Shown: piece after piece, positions 35,644 through 42,911 of the stretch
How the letters are laid out: every line of letters starts with the position of its first letter
Numbering within the stretch: the stretch's first letter is position 1
Source: Kitasatospora viridis
GTDB lineage: Bacteria; Actinomycetota; Actinomycetes; Streptomycetales; Streptomycetaceae
Assembly: GCF_007829815.1 (NCBI RefSeq)
Contig: NZ_VIWT01000005.1
Location: forward strand, 558,001 to 622,000
Direction of reading: 5' to 3'
Length of the DNA stretch: 64,000 nucleotides
Translations under genes and position numbers: made by a program
Notes under the pieces: generated by a model
Database searches by the model: none
What the model was told of the DNA's origin: nothing
Seen by the model: only the letters and a program-made list of their open reading frames with translations

Positions 35644-36513
35644 TCAGGCGTCAGCCAGCGCCAGCACGTAGCGCCCGTAGCCTGACGAGTCGGACAGTTC
35701 CTTGCCGGCCAGTGCGAGCTGCTCGCGGCTGATGTACCCCATCCGGTAGGCCACTTCCTCCAGGCAGGAGATCCGGATGCCCTGGCGCTTCTCCAGCAGC
35801 TGGACGAAGAGCGAGGCCTCCAGCAGGCTGTCGTGGGTCCCGGTGTCGAACCAGGCGCAGCCGCGGCCGAGGTTGACCAGCCGGGCCCGGTTCTCCCGCA
35901 CGAAGGTGAGGTTGAGGTCGGTGATCTCCAGTTCGCCGCGGGCCGACGGGGCGAGCTCGGCCGCGCGGTCCACGGCCTCGTTGCCGTACATGTACAGGCC
36001 GGTCACCGCCAGGTTGGAACTGGGGCGGCTCGGCTTCTCCACCAGGCCGACGATGGCGCCGTCGCCGTCGACCTCGGCGACGCCGTACCGCTCGGGGTCG
36101 CCGACCGGGTAGCCGAACAGCGTGCAGCCGTCGAGCCGTTCGGCCTCCGCGCGGAGCAGGTCGGGCAGCCGGTGCCCGTAGAAGATGTTGTCGCCCAGCA
36201 CCAGGCAGACGGCGCCGGAGCCGATGAACCCGCGGCCGATCAGCAGGGCCTGCGCGAGCCCCTCGGGCGCCTCCTGGACGGCGTACTCCAGGGTGATGCC
36301 GAGCCTGCTCCCGTCGCCCAGCAGCTCGCGGTAGAGCCCGAGGTGCTGCGGCGTTGAGATGACCAGGACCTCGCGGATGCCCGCCTGCATCAGCAGGGCG
36401 AGCGGGTAGTAGACCATCGGCTTGTCGTAGACCGGGAGCAGCTGCTTGGAGTGCACGTTGGTCAGCGGACGCAGCCGGGCGCCGGATCCGCCGGCCAGGA
36501 TGATGCCGCGCAT
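35644..36513 (-). CDS. rmlA: Glucose-1-phosphate thymidylyltransferase
   Basis: A 289-residue RmlA/RfbA with the complete signature: GIILAGGSGARLRPLT (nucleotide loop), KQLLPVYDKPMVYYPL, VLGDNIFYGHRL, and GRGCAWFDTGTHDSL. It makes dTDP-glucose from dTTP and glucose-1-phosphate. The neighbouring rmlB uses the product. Length is normal for the family. It feeds the 2,3-dehydratase at 9152 and the glycosyltransferase at 12849. Confidence 0.95.
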   Translation of the reverse strand: MRGIILAGGSGARLRPLTNVHSKQLLPVYDKPMVYYPLALLMQAGIREVLVISTPQHLGLYRELLGDGSRLGITLEYAVQEAPEGLAQALLIGRGFIGSGAVCLVLGDNIFYGHRLPDLLRAEAERLDGCTLFGYPVGDPERYGVAEVDGDGAIVGLVEKPSRPSSNLAVTGLYMYGNEAVDRAAELAPSARGELEITDLNLTFVRENRARLVNLGRGCAWFDTGTHDSLLEASLFVQLLEKRQGIRISCLEEVAYRMGYISREQLALAGKELSDSSGYGRYVLALADA

Positions 36514-36542
36514 GGTCGTTCCTTCCGGGGAGGGGCCGCGGT

Positions 36543-37523
36543 TCACGCCTGCTCGCCGGGGTCGAGCAGCGGCCGCCACCAGGACGGGTTCTCCCGGTAC
36601 CAGGCGATGGTCTGCCGCAGGCCCTCCTCGAAGCCGACCCGTGGCCGGTAGCCGAGCCCGCGCAGCTTGGCGTCGTCGAGCGAGTAGCGGCGGTCGTGGC
36701 CCTTGCGGTCGGCGACCGGCCGGACCGAGCTCCAGTCCCGCCCGAGTGTCCGCAGCAGCATCCCGGTGACCTCCCGGTTGGACAACTCCCTTCCGCCGCC
36801 GATGTGGTAGACCTCGCCGGGCGCACCCCGGTCGAGCACCAGCTGGATGCCGCGGCAGTGGTCGTCGACGTGCAGCCAGTCCCGCACGTTCAGGCCGTCG
36901 CCGTAGAGCGGCACGGTGCCGCCGCGCAGCAGCGCGGTGACGAAGGCCGGCACGAGCTTCTCGGGGAACTGGTAGGGGCCGTAGTTGTTGCCGCACCGGG
37001 TGATGCTCGCGTTCAGGCCGTGGGTGCGGGCGTAGGAGCGGACCAGCAGGTCCGCGCTCGCCTTCGCCGCCGCGTACGGCGAATTGGGTTCGAGCGGCGA
37101 CTCCTCGGTCCACGAGCCCTCGGCGATCGACCCGTACACCTCGTCGGTGGATACCTGGAGGAACCGCGGCAGGCCCTGCTGCAGGGCCGCGCGCAGCAGG
37201 TTGTGGGTGCCGAGGACGTTGGTGCGGATGAACTCGGTCGAGTCCCCGATGGAGCGGTCCACGTGGGATTCGGCCGCGAAGTTCACCACGGCGTCGGCCT
37301 CGGAGAGCAGCTGCGGCACCAGTTCCCGGTCCGCGATGTCCCCGTGGACGAACCGCAGCCTGGAGTCGCCGGAGACCGGCGCGAGGTTCTCCAGGTTGCC
37401 CGCGTAGGTCAGCTTGTCCAGGACGGTGACACCGGAGACGTCGGTGCCGAGACCGCCGGTGAGCAGTCGGCGCACGTAGGTGCTGCCGATGAATCCGGCG
37501 CCACCGGTCACCAGGATGTGCAT
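36543..37523 (-). CDS. rmlB: dTDP-glucose 4,6-dehydratase
   Basis: A 326-residue extended SDR of the RmlB/RfbB type. It has TGGAGFIGSTYVRRLL, LDKLTYAGNLENL, the NFAAESHVDRSI and QVSTDEVYGSI motifs with the Thr-Asp-Glu trio, the Tyr/Lys pair in SPYAAAKASADLL, and RCGNNYGPYQFPEKL. It converts dTDP-glucose to dTDP-4-keto-6-deoxyglucose. Length is normal, and it lies 29 bases upstream of rmlA in the same operon. Confidence 0.95.
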   Translation of the reverse strand: MHILVTGGAGFIGSTYVRRLLTGGLGTDVSGVTVLDKLTYAGNLENLAPVSGDSRLRFVHGDIADRELVPQLLSEADAVVNFAAESHVDRSIGDSTEFIRTNVLGTHNLLRAALQQGLPRFLQVSTDEVYGSIAEGSWTEESPLEPNSPYAAAKASADLLVRSYARTHGLNASITRCGNNYGPYQFPEKLVPAFVTALLRGGTVPLYGDGLNVRDWLHVDDHCRGIQLVLDRGAPGEVYHIGGGRELSNREVTGMLLRTLGRDWSSVRPVADRKGHDRRYSLDDAKLRGLGYRPRVGFEEGLRQTIAWYRENPSWWRPLLDPGEQA

Positions 37524-37641
37524 GGAGGTGAAGCCCCTCTGATCGGATCTCGCCGAGCCTGCGGGCTCGGGTTCGGGCCGGGACGGCAGGAGCTGACGCG
37601 CCGTCACACCGGTCGCGGTCGGCCCGCGCCGGACCGCGGGC

Positions 37642-38067
37642 CTAGGCCCCGCGGTCGGTCCGCTCCCCGCGGGCCGCCTCACCGGGCTCCCGGAGCTGCC
37701 CCCGGCCCGCCAGGGTGAAGAAGTCCCACTTGGTGGAGACGACGGCGATCTCGACCCGGGAGCCCACCCGGAGCTTCAGCATGATGCGGGCGATGTGCTC
37801 GCGTGCCGTCCGTTCGGAGATGCCCAGTTCCAGGCCGATGCTGTAGTTGGTCATCCCGGTGGCGACCAGCCGGAGGACCTCGAACTCCCGAGCGCTCAGC
37901 GCGGAGATCCCGGAGTGGATCCGCTCGATCTCGTCACGCGATCCGATGCCCCCGGCGGTCGCCGCGCCGCGCCATTGCGGAAATGCCGCGTCGCGGATGG
38001 CGGCCGCATTCCTCCCGGTCGGCCCCGGAGCGCGCACGAGCGTCGATGATTCCTTGTTTGGCGTCAT
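37642..38067 (-). CDS. Small LuxR-type transcriptional regulator
   Basis: A 141-residue protein with a C-terminal LuxR/GerE helix-turn-helix (LSAREFEVLRLVATGMTNYSIGLELGISERTAREHI). The approximately 60-residue N-terminus has no receiver domain or visible phosphorylation site. The ATG at 38067 follows AGAGGG by six bases; a TTG two codons earlier is less likely. The ribosome-binding site itself lies in a duplicated 16-base unit. As the only regulator in the cluster it is the natural candidate to bind the palindromes at 38258-38433 and control the BGC. Confidence 0.8.
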   Translation of the reverse strand: MTPNKESSTLVRAPGPTGRNAAAIRDAAFPQWRGAATAGGIGSRDEIERIHSGISALSAREFEVLRLVATGMTNYSIGLELGISERTAREHIARIMLKLRVGSRVEIAVVSTKWDFFTLAGRGQLREPGEAARGERTDRGA

Positions 38068-38097
38068 GTCCAACCCTCTTGATGTCCAACCCTCTTG
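38066..38097 (-). repeat. 16-base tandem duplication of the regulator's ribosome-binding site
   Basis: On the minus strand CAAGAGGGTTGGACAT occurs twice in a row, ending at the start ATG. Each copy carries the AGAGGG ribosome-binding sequence, but only the copy next to the gene runs into an ATG. Confidence 0.85.
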
Positions 38098-38257
38098 TGT
38101 CCGTTTACAGGATCACCACAGGAGCGCCAGGAAATGGCCTCACTGCTTGCGTTTCGCACCACGACATCTGCGAAGCGTGTCAAGTGGTCCGCCAGAGTCA
38201 ATCATGGTACGACCTTGCCTGCAAGGGAAGTTGACATTTGTACGGAGAATAGCCCTG

Positions 38258-38433
38258 ACACGCCGTGCGTGCGATTCATGCGGACCGTCCCGCCGGCTTC
38301 CCGAGTTCCTTTCGCGGGAATTCCGGAGCTTGGCACGCGCGGCGTGCGAGCCCGGTGACCTGCAGTCGCCGTCCCGTCACATGTCCTGAGGGATCGTCAG
38401 TGGAATTCCTGGTGCCTGGCACGCCGTGCGTGC
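38258..38433. promoter_or_regulatory. Three copies of a 6-3-6 palindrome, probable operators
   Basis: GCACGC-N3-GCGTGC occurs exactly at 38333-38347 and 38419-38433 and with one mismatch at 38258-38272. The second and third copies also share an upstream GGAATTCC block at about the same distance and a downstream CCGG. The first and third cores are both followed by GA. They lie between the regulator gene and the precursor-peptide gene. Confidence 0.65.
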
Positions 38434-38504
38434 GACGCGCCCGGACCGGCCACCGGTGAATTCGGCCGGCGAACACCGTTCCAGTTCACGAGGGTTGACG
38501 ATCA

Positions 38505-38712
38505 GTCCGATCGGATGCAAAAGTCTCTGGCGACGGAAGGGATCACCGCTCGGACAGTGCCCGCTGATGCGGGGGCCGTGCCGGTGCCGGTGCCGGAGAC
38601 TTCCGGGTCCACGCGGTCCGGGCCGGGCAATCCGGTCGGTCCCGGGACCGAAAAGGCTTTTCATGAATATCAGTCCGACCCGGCCGATTCCGTCCACCGG
38701 TCCGATCGGACG
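38505..38712. promoter_or_regulatory. Two GTCCGATCGGA palindromes
   Basis: GTCCGATCGGA occurs at about 38505-38515 and again at about 38700-38711 (there GTCCGATCGGAC, a perfect 12-base palindrome). A TTGACG lies just before the first (38495-38500), but no good -10 follows at 17-18 bases. Nothing coding was recognised in this part of the 933-base gap 38068-39000. Confidence 0.4.
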
Positions 38713-38937
38713 CCGCCGGCGTGATTCCGCGAGAGGAATTCCGCCATCAGTTCACCCCGTCGGCCGACGCGATGGCGTGCCGGCAGCGCCGGCCCGCGGA
38801 AGAACCGCGAACCCCGGTGCTGTCCGGGCACCCGGGTCGGCGCCCGGACGCCGGCCCGGCCCCGTCGGTGCGGGTCCGCACCGGGCGCGGTGTGCCGCGC
38901 GCCGAAGGCGCTCCCGCCGCCGGCCCCTCAGAGCCAA

Positions 38938-38965
38938 CCGCACGGCAGCACGCCGTGCCGTGCGG
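38938..38965 (+). promoter_or_regulatory. Perfect inverted repeat just upstream of the precursor-peptide gene
   Basis: CCGCACGGCA and TGCCGTGCGG form perfect 10-bp arms around GCACGCCG, ending 19 bases before the GGGGGAGG ribosome-binding site. It also contains a degenerate form of the upstream GCACGC-N3-GCGTGC palindrome. It could be an operator or an RNA hairpin in the leader. Confidence 0.6.
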
Positions 38966-39000
38966 TGAAACCACCAGAGACCCAGGGGGAGGTGAAAGAA

Positions 39001-39111
39001 ATGGAGAACATCATCTTCGAGGACGTCGACTTCAGCGCTGTCGAGGACGAGGAGCTGACCGACGTCGTCGGCGGTTCCGGCGGCTTCGTCACGCCGCTCG
39101 GCAAGCCGTAG
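39001..39111 (+). CDS. Candidate RiPP precursor peptide with double-glycine leader
   Basis: A 36-residue peptide, below usual gene-calling limits. GGGGGAGG lies eight bases before the ATG. The leader (residues 1-25) is acidic and ends with EDEELTDVVGG, the ELxxVxGG pattern cut by C39 peptidases. The predicted core is the 11-residue SGGFVTPLGKP. It has one Ser and one Thr but no Cys, so it is not a typical lanthipeptide or thiopeptide, and no LanM, YcaO or radical-SAM enzyme is nearby. The next gene is a C39-peptidase ABC transporter and the one after is a condensation-domain protein. The core sequence was not recognised from any known family. Confidence 0.8.
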   Translation: MENIIFEDVDFSAVEDEELTDVVGGSGGFVTPLGKP

Positions 39112-39120
39112 TGGTGATCG

Positions 39121-39150
39121 GTCCGTCGGGCGGGACCGCCGCCGACGGAC
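39121..39150 (+). terminator. Hairpin after the precursor gene (first)
   Basis: GTCCGTCGG and CCGACGGAC form a perfect 9-bp stem with a 12-base loop, starting 10 bases after the precursor stop. It probably stabilises the short precursor mRNA or partly terminates transcription. Confidence 0.65.
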
Positions 39151-39171
39151 CGGCCCCTCGGCGCGCCGACT

Positions 39172-39227
39172 GCGGGCGGGCCGCTCTCGGCGGCACCTCA
39201 GGTGCTGCCGGGGGCGGCCCGCCCCGC
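39172..39227 (+). terminator. Large hairpin after the precursor gene (second)
   Basis: A two-part stem: outer arms GCGGGCGGGCCGC and GCGGCCCGCCCCGC (one bulged base), inner arms GGCGGCACCT and AGGTGCTGCC (one G-U pair). No U-tract follows. Such read-through structures between a precursor and its maturation genes favour excess precursor transcript. Confidence 0.7.
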
Positions 39228-39293
39228 CGTGCCCCGGCGGGCCGCGGGCCCGCCGGGAAACACCGAACCCCAGCAGCGAGGAGTTGATCCGCG

Positions 39294-41567
39294 GTGACCG
39301 TGGACCGCCGATTTCGACGTGAGGCAGTCGCCTGGCGCGACCGCCCCGCCGGCGGCGACGCGCTGCCGGGGACGTCCTGGAAGCTCACCGGCGACGGCCG
39401 CCACGCAGTGCCCTGGCGCGACCTGCTCCGGCGCCCGCGCGGTCGGCGCGTGCCGGTGCGCACCCAGAGCCAGCTCAGCGACTGCGGGCCGACCAGCCTG
39501 CAGATGGTGCTCGCCCACCACGGGATCCAGGCGGGGATCGACGAACTGCGCCGGCAGACCAACGCCGGGCGGGACGGCGTCTCCGCCCAGGTCCTCCTTG
39601 CGACCGCGCGCCGTTACGGCCTGACGGCACGCGGGGTGCGCACCGGTCTCGACGGACTGCGCCGGCTCCCGGCAGCCACCATCCTGTTCTGGAACTTCAG
39701 CCACTTCGTGGTCCTCGAACGGGCCACCGAGTCCTTCCTCTACATCGTCGACCCGGCACTGGGCCGGCGACGCGTGCCGCGCGAGGCCGCGGGCAAGGCC
39801 TTCACGGGCGTCGCCCTGGAGTTCCGCCCGCCGGCCGACGCCCCGGCGGTCCCGGCAGCCCGGTCGCGGCGTGCACCGGTGCACGCCGGGGCCGGCAACT
39901 GGCGCTACCTGGCCGGCTTCTTCCCGAGGACCACCGCCTGGGTGCCGCTGGCTGCCGCTTCGCTGCTGCTGATCCTCTTCAACTTCGCGGCGCCCTTCGG
40001 ATCCGCCTACCTGATCGACACCGCGACCGCCCGGGACGGGCGGGCCGACGCCGCCCTGCTGCTCTGCCTGGCGGCCGTCCTGGTCCTCGCGTTCGTGCTG
40101 CTCCAGGCCGTGCGGGGGCTGGCGATCGCCGCACTGCAGGCCACCGCCGACCAACGGGTCACGCTCCGGGTCCTGCGCCACCTGCTGTCCCTGCCGTACG
40201 ACTACTTCGTGCGGCGGCACCCCGGTGACCTCGCCATGCGGGTGCGCACCAGCACCGCCGTGCGCCAGGTCCTCACCAGCTCCGCGATGTCGACCGTCTT
40301 CGACGGGCTGCTGGTGCTCGGCTACCTGACGCTGCTCTTCCTGGCCGATACCCAACTGGCTCTGGTGGTCGACGCCCTGGCCGTGCTCCAACTGGCCGTC
40401 ACCGTACTGGGCTGGCGCCGGCAGGAGTACCTGAACGCGGACGCCCTGGAGAGCCAGGCCGTCGCCGAGGGCGAGCTGATCGAGATCCTCAACGGCGCGC
40501 TGACCCTGAAGGCGTCCGGTCTGGAGGAGGTGGCCGGCGAGCGGTGGTCGGCCACCTTCGCGGACGAGCTGCGGACCCGCAACCGCAGCCGGCGCTCCAC
40601 GGCACTGCGCGGCGCCGTGCTGTCCGGACTGCAGTTCGCCGCGCCGGTCACCGTGCTGCTGCTCGGCGCACAGCAGGTGGCGGACGGGCACACCCCGCTC
40701 GGCACCGTGGTCGCCTTCTCGACCCTCACCATGGGGCTGTTCGTGCCGCTGACCAACCTGATGCAGACCACGTTGCAGGTCGCCTCGCTCGGCCGGACCC
40801 TGGCCCGGCTCGCGGACATCCTGGAGAGCCGCCCGGAGGGCCGCCCGCCGGATGCCGCGCCCGGACCGCCGGTCACCGACGGCGAACTGCGACTGACCGG
40901 CGTCGGGTTCAGCTACGAGGGGAGCACCCGCCCGGCCCTGCGGGACGTCGACCTGACGGTGGCGCCCGGCAGCGTGCTGGCCGTCCTCGGGCGCTCCGGC
41001 AGCGGCAAGTCCACGCTGGGTGCCCTGATCGCGGGGCTCTACCTGCCGACCGAGGGCACGGTGGCGGTCGACGGCGCTGCCACCGACCGGATCGACCGGG
41101 TGGCGATGCGCCGGCAGATCTCCTACGTCAGCCAGGACACCCGGCTGTTCGGCGGCTCGATCCGGTCCAACATCGTGCTGGGTGCCCCCGACGCGACGCA
41201 GGAGCAGATCGAACGGGCCGCCCGGGCCGCCGAGATCCACGCGGACATCCAGTCCATGCCGATGCGCTACGAGACCCTGCTCGGCCCGGGCGGCGCCGGG
41301 ATCTCCGGTGGTCAGCGCCAGCGGATCGCCCTGGCCCGCGCCCTGGTCAGGTCTCCGCGCCTGCTCGTGCTGGACGAGGCGACCAGCGCGCTCGACCCCT
41401 CGACGGAGGAGCGGGTCCTGCGCAACGTGGCGGCCCTCGGCCGCACGGTGGTCCTCATCGCGCACCGCCTGACTGCCGCGTCCGTCGCGGACGGCGTCGT
41501 GGTGGTGGACAACGGGCGGGTGGTGCGGCGCGACACCGCCGACGCCCCGACCTCCGGGAACGGGTGA
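39294..41567 (+). CDS. C39-peptidase-containing ABC transporter (bacteriocin/RiPP exporter type)
   Basis: A 757-residue three-domain protein. Residues about 50-175 are a C39 peptidase with Cys64 in QLSDCGPTSLQM, His137 in NFSHFVVLE and Asp153 in YIVDPALG, the expected triad. Residues about 215-490 are the six-helix transmembrane part. Residues about 520-745 are the ATPase: GRSGSGKST, ISGGQRQRIALARAL, LLVLDEATSALD and IAHRL. It would remove the double-glycine leader and export the peptide. The GTG at 39294 follows GAGGAG at 10 bases. The stop overlaps the next gene (GTGA). Confidence 0.93.
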   Translation: MTVDRRFRREAVAWRDRPAGGDALPGTSWKLTGDGRHAVPWRDLLRRPRGRRVPVRTQSQLSDCGPTSLQMVLAHHGIQAGIDELRRQTNAGRDGVSAQVLLATARRYGLTARGVRTGLDGLRRLPAATILFWNFSHFVVLERATESFLYIVDPALGRRRVPREAAGKAFTGVALEFRPPADAPAVPAARSRRAPVHAGAGNWRYLAGFFPRTTAWVPLAAASLLLILFNFAAPFGSAYLIDTATARDGRADAALLLCLAAVLVLAFVLLQAVRGLAIAALQATADQRVTLRVLRHLLSLPYDYFVRRHPGDLAMRVRTSTAVRQVLTSSAMSTVFDGLLVLGYLTLLFLADTQLALVVDALAVLQLAVTVLGWRRQEYLNADALESQAVAEGELIEILNGALTLKASGLEEVAGERWSATFADELRTRNRSRRSTALRGAVLSGLQFAAPVTVLLLGAQQVADGHTPLGTVVAFSTLTMGLFVPLTNLMQTTLQVASLGRTLARLADILESRPEGRPPDAAPGPPVTDGELRLTGVGFSYEGSTRPALRDVDLTVAPGSVLAVLGRSGSGKSTLGALIAGLYLPTEGTVAVDGAATDRIDRVAMRRQISYVSQDTRLFGGSIRSNIVLGAPDATQEQIERAARAAEIHADIQSMPMRYETLLGPGGAGISGGQRQRIALARALVRSPRLLVLDEATSALDPSTEERVLRNVAALGRTVVLIAHRLTAASVADGVVVVDNGRVVRRDTADAPTSGNG

Positions 41568-42865
41568 TCGCCGTGCCCGTGCGCGCCCACGCCCTGACGC
41601 CCGCTCAGCTGGTCCACCACCAGGCGATGAGCCGCAACCCCTCGGTGCGCGACGCGCTGTCGACCAGCTACCGGATCGAGGGGGAACTCGACGTCGACGC
41701 TTTCGTGCGTGCCCTGGCCGGGGCCGTCCGCCGGTGCGAGGCGCTGCGCATCGGAGTGTCGCGCGATCCGGATACCGGGGAGCCCTTTCAGTGGCTGCGC
41801 CCCGAACCGACCGGGCGGACCTTGGTGACCTGTCAGAACGTCTCCAATGCGTCGGAGGAGGAGTTCGCCCGCTACGCGCGCAGCGTGCTGGCGGCGGACA
41901 TCGCCAAGGGGTACGACCTGGCGACGGACTACCCCTTCACCTTCCGGCTGCTCCGGCACTCCGCCCGCCTGCACGCGTTCCAGGTGACCTTCTCCCACCT
42001 GGCCCTGGACGGCAGGGGACGGTCGCTCTTCCTGGCCGACCTGTGGCGGTACCTGGCCTACCTCGGCGGCGAGGCACGGGACGAACCCGCGCCCCCCGCG
42101 AGCTTCCTCGCCTCGGCGGACGCCCAGGCCGCGGAGCTGGCGGAACGCGGCGACCCGACCGCTCGGTTCTGGCAGCAGCGGAGCAGCCGGCTGCGGGCCG
42201 AGGCCGGCCCTCGGGACGCCGTCGCCCCGGTCGCCTACGCCGAGGAGGGGGTCGCCCTGACCGTCGAGGTCGGCGGTCCGGACCTCGGCGAGCTGCGGGA
42301 GCGCTGCCGCCGGGCGGGTTGCAGCGAGTTCCAGCTGACGATCGCGGCACTCGCCGGCGCCCTGTTCCGGGTGAGCGAGCGCGACCTGCTCGGCATCACC
42401 GTCTTCGTGGACGCGCGCACGGCGGCGGAACGCGACGTCCCCGGGATGTACACCGTCCCGCTCACCCTGTTCCTGCGCCGCTCCGAGGACGCGGACGCGC
42501 TGCTGCGCGAGGCCCGCAGGGAGGTGGTCACCCTGTTGTGGAACCGTCGGGTGGCCGGTGCGACGCTCGCCGACTTCCAGGCCGAGATCGCCGCCTCGGC
42601 CGGCCTCACCACCGATGCCGCCGCCACCTACCTCAAGGACCTGGTGCCGTTGCGGCCCGTCCGGGTCGGCCCGGTGCTGGCCCGCCCGGGGGCGTACGAC
42701 CCGGTGGTCCACCGGTTGTCGGGCGGAGCGGACCTGCTGGTGAACAGCCGCGAGGACCAGCTGCGGATGCGCCTGCGACTGGGTCCGCGCTACGCGGCAC
42801 CCGGGGTGTCGAGCAGCATCCTCGCCGAGCTGAGGGCCGGGGTGGGTCTCCCGCCGCCCGGCTGA
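41564..42865 (+). CDS. Free-standing NRPS condensation-domain protein
   Basis: A 433-residue single condensation domain. The active-site HxxxDG is seen as FSHLALDGRG with His145 and Asp149; upstream LTPAQLVHHQAMSRNPSV and LDVDAFVRALAGAVRRCEALR match the domain's N-terminal motifs. No adenylation or carrier domain is attached. Coupled by GTGA to the peptide exporter-protease, it may form an amide or ester between a carrier-bound acyl or aminoacyl group and the cleaved peptide or another acceptor. That would be unusual for RiPP tailoring. A GTG three codons later is an alternative start. Confidence 0.82.
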   Translation: MIAVPVRAHALTPAQLVHHQAMSRNPSVRDALSTSYRIEGELDVDAFVRALAGAVRRCEALRIGVSRDPDTGEPFQWLRPEPTGRTLVTCQNVSNASEEEFARYARSVLAADIAKGYDLATDYPFTFRLLRHSARLHAFQVTFSHLALDGRGRSLFLADLWRYLAYLGGEARDEPAPPASFLASADAQAAELAERGDPTARFWQQRSSRLRAEAGPRDAVAPVAYAEEGVALTVEVGGPDLGELRERCRRAGCSEFQLTIAALAGALFRVSERDLLGITVFVDARTAAERDVPGMYTVPLTLFLRRSEDADALLREARREVVTLLWNRRVAGATLADFQAEIAASAGLTTDAAATYLKDLVPLRPVRVGPVLARPGAYDPVVHRLSGGADLLVNSREDQLRMRLRLGPRYAAPGVSSSILAELRAGVGLPPPG

Positions 42866-42889
42866 CCGGGAGCCCGCCGCCCCGGTCAG
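42862..42889. terminator. Bidirectional hairpin between convergent genes
   Basis: CTGACCGGG and CCCGGTCAG form a perfect 9-bp stem with a 10-base loop; it includes the stop codon of the condensation-domain gene. Confidence 0.55.
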
Positions 42890-42911
42890 CCGTGCCGATC
42901 GGCCGCGCCGA

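Noticed and set aside
38231..38256. TTGACA ... TAGCCC as a promoter for the precursor operon
   Set aside because: Spacing is about 13 bases, too short for a sigma-70-type promoter.
38515..38724. 69-codon plus-strand frame beginning ATG CAA AAG upstream of the precursor gene
   Set aside because: No ribosome-binding site, weak third-position GC bias and Pro/Val repeat content; it overlaps likely regulatory palindromes.
39001..39111. Lanthipeptide or thiopeptide precursor
   Set aside because: The core has no Cys, and no lanthionine synthetase or cyclodehydratase gene is present.
38721..39287. 188-codon frame overlapping the precursor peptide
   Set aside because: Arg/Gly/Ala-rich shadow translation with no ribosome-binding site; the 36-codon frame with a strong Shine-Dalgarno is far better supported.
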